From: a bacterium BMS3Bbin07
Lineage (GTDB): Bacteria; Nitrospirota; Thermodesulfovibrionia; Thermodesulfovibrionales; JdFR-85
DNA length: 5,847 nucleotides
Assembly (NCBI GenBank): GCA_002898135.1
Contig: BDTQ01000249.1
Coordinates: 1 to 5,847, forward strand
Direction of reading: 5' to 3'
In this document: positions 5,043 to 5,847 of the stretch, piece by piece
Layout of the letters: the number at the start of each line of letters is the position of its first letter
Numbering within the stretch: the first letter of the stretch is position 1
Notes under the pieces: generated by a model
What the model was told of the DNA's origin: nothing
The model's input: only the letters and a program-made list of their open reading frames with translations
Databases searched by the model: none
Program-made: the position numbers and the translations under genes

Positions 5043-5847
5043 ATGCAAAAGAGAATCCTGGTATTTCTGGCAGCAGGTATCTTAATGTTAAGCCCGATAA
5101 CCTCAGGCACTGTATTCGCACAGGTTATCCAGGAAAAGGTTACAGTCAGTCCGGCCAGAACCCTTACTGCCGGCGAAGAATCAATCATCTCATCTTCAGC
5201 GCTAAAGGTGCTGCGACACATAGCGCAGGCCCGGGCGGATATCCACGAAAAGGACCTGAGTCATGCCAGGGGAGAGCTGAAACAGGCCCTGACCCTGATT
5301 GATATCATAAGGGCAACCCTGCCGACAGCCAGGGTAAAAGACCACATCTGGGTGGCAAAAAAACACCTCTCCTATGAGGACACGGAAGCCGTTATCCCGG
5401 ACCTGGTCCCAATCTATGCCTCTCTGGATGAAATAGCAGATATTGTTCCGGTGAGTAAGGCCAGGGAACATATAAACAGGGTCAGGGCACATCTGAAGAA
5501 GGGAAACAGTAAGGGCGCCAAAGAGGAGCTTGAACTGGCTGATGAGTCCTTAGTCTATAGCGAGGTTGACCTGCCGCTCTCTTATACTGAAACGCATATT
5601 ATAGATGCCCAGGGCTTTCTGGCCAGGAATGAGCCTAAAAAGGCAGCGGAGGAATTAAAGGCAGCAGAGGATGGGGTACAGTTCGTGGCTATTGACATCA
5701 ACACCCCGTTAACAAAGGCAAAGAAAAGTCTCTGGAAAGCCAGCAGGGACTATATGGCCGGAGACCTGTCTGCCACCAAAAAAGATCTGCAGGATGCAAA
5801 GGCAGCTTTAGGGAAACCAACCAAAAATGCAGATAAAAAAATAAAAG
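5043..5847 (+). CDS. YfdX-family exported protein (3' end outside window)
   Basis: The frame is open for 268 residues and leaves the window without a stop. Residues 1-26 are a signal peptide: MQKR, a hydrophobic core ILVFLAAGILML, and a cleavage site after VFA, before QVIQ. The mature protein should be periplasmic. The rest is rich in charged amphipathic helices and resembles the YfdX family, known from enterobacterial acid-stress loci controlled by EvgA but of uncertain biochemical role. Four related helix-pair units can be seen, at about 53-84, 140-171, 182-213 and 224-256, each of the form A/I-x-x-A-x-x-x-L, a short Gly/Asp/Asn turn, then K-x-A-x-x-E/D-L-x-x-A. The C-terminus becomes lysine-rich (KPTKNADKKIK), suggesting the natural end is close. 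The start has a consensus ribosome binding site. Pairing with the DUF1269 protein 84 bases upstream suggests a shared stress or envelope role. The family call rests on overall pattern, not on a single motif. Confidence 0.8.
   Translation, partial: MQKRILVFLAAGILMLSPITSGTVFAQVIQEKVTVSPARTLTAGEESIISSSALKVLRHIAQARADIHEKDLSHARGELKQALTLIDIIRATLPTARVKDHIWVAKKHLSYEDTEAVIPDLVPIYASLDEIADIVPVSKAREHINRVRAHLKKGNSKGAKEELELADESLVYSEVDLPLSYTETHIIDAQGFLARNEPKKAAEELKAAEDGVQFVAIDINTPLTKAKKSLWKASRDYMAGDLSATKKDLQDAKAALGKPTKNADKKIK

Noticed and set aside
5009..5302. 97-residue + strand frame with a different phase from the YfdX gene
   Set aside because: It crosses the ribosome binding site and signal-peptide region of the YfdX-family gene, has no recognisable domain and stops inside that gene.

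Overview
The window reads as one strand of ordinary bacterial chromosome. All six supportable genes are on the + strand, in two groups separated by a 481-base gap with no convincing gene. The organism is probably a Gram-negative bacterium: the last gene encodes a YfdX-family protein with a clear signal peptide, Shine-Dalgarno sequences are strong (AAGGAGG type), and base composition is balanced. The gene set (GH13_18 sugar phosphorylase, DUF1269/YflT-like stress membrane protein, YfdX) and the interspersed CCCCTCTTGATAGAGGGG-type palindrome resemble what I would expect in groups such as Planctomycetota (Brocadiales), Nitrospirota or Desulfobacterota. No marker gene fixes the phylum, so this is a weak inference.

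Left group (1-3958), a probable operon. It holds the C-terminal part of a type I glyceraldehyde-3-phosphate dehydrogenase (1-409), a D-2-hydroxyacid dehydrogenase of the D-lactate dehydrogenase/VanH type (433-1443), a GH13 subfamily 18 sugar phosphorylase most like glucosylglycerate phosphorylase (1449-3230), and a Crp/Fnr-family regulator (3227-3958). Junctions are 23 bases, 5 bases and a 4-base ATGA overlap, so the genes are probably co-transcribed and partly translationally coupled. As carbon metabolism they fit together: phosphorolysis releases glucose 1-phosphate for glycolysis, GAPDH produces NADH, and the 2-hydroxyacid dehydrogenase can reoxidise it. If the phosphorylase acts on glucosylglycerate, the other product, D-glycerate, is itself a 2-hydroxyacid that the neighbouring dehydrogenase might use. 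The regulator may sense the state of this pathway.

Gap (3959-4439). It holds a REPIN- or MITE-like long inverted repeat whose arms are themselves small hairpins (4126-4209), a perfect 13-base palindrome (4262-4274), and a small inverted repeat just before the next ribosome binding site (4400-4413).

Right group (4440-5847), stress and envelope functions. It holds a DUF1269/YflT-like membrane protein with a glycine-rich hydrophobic centre (4440-4958), then, after 84 bases, an exported YfdX-family protein built of helical repeats (5043 to the window end, stop codon not reached).

I see no RNA gene, CRISPR array, insertion sequence or phage gene. The points most worth a second look are the tryptophan in place of the usual phosphate-binding arginine in the GAPDH, the regulator-tailed phosphorylase/dehydrogenase operon, and the nested palindrome.
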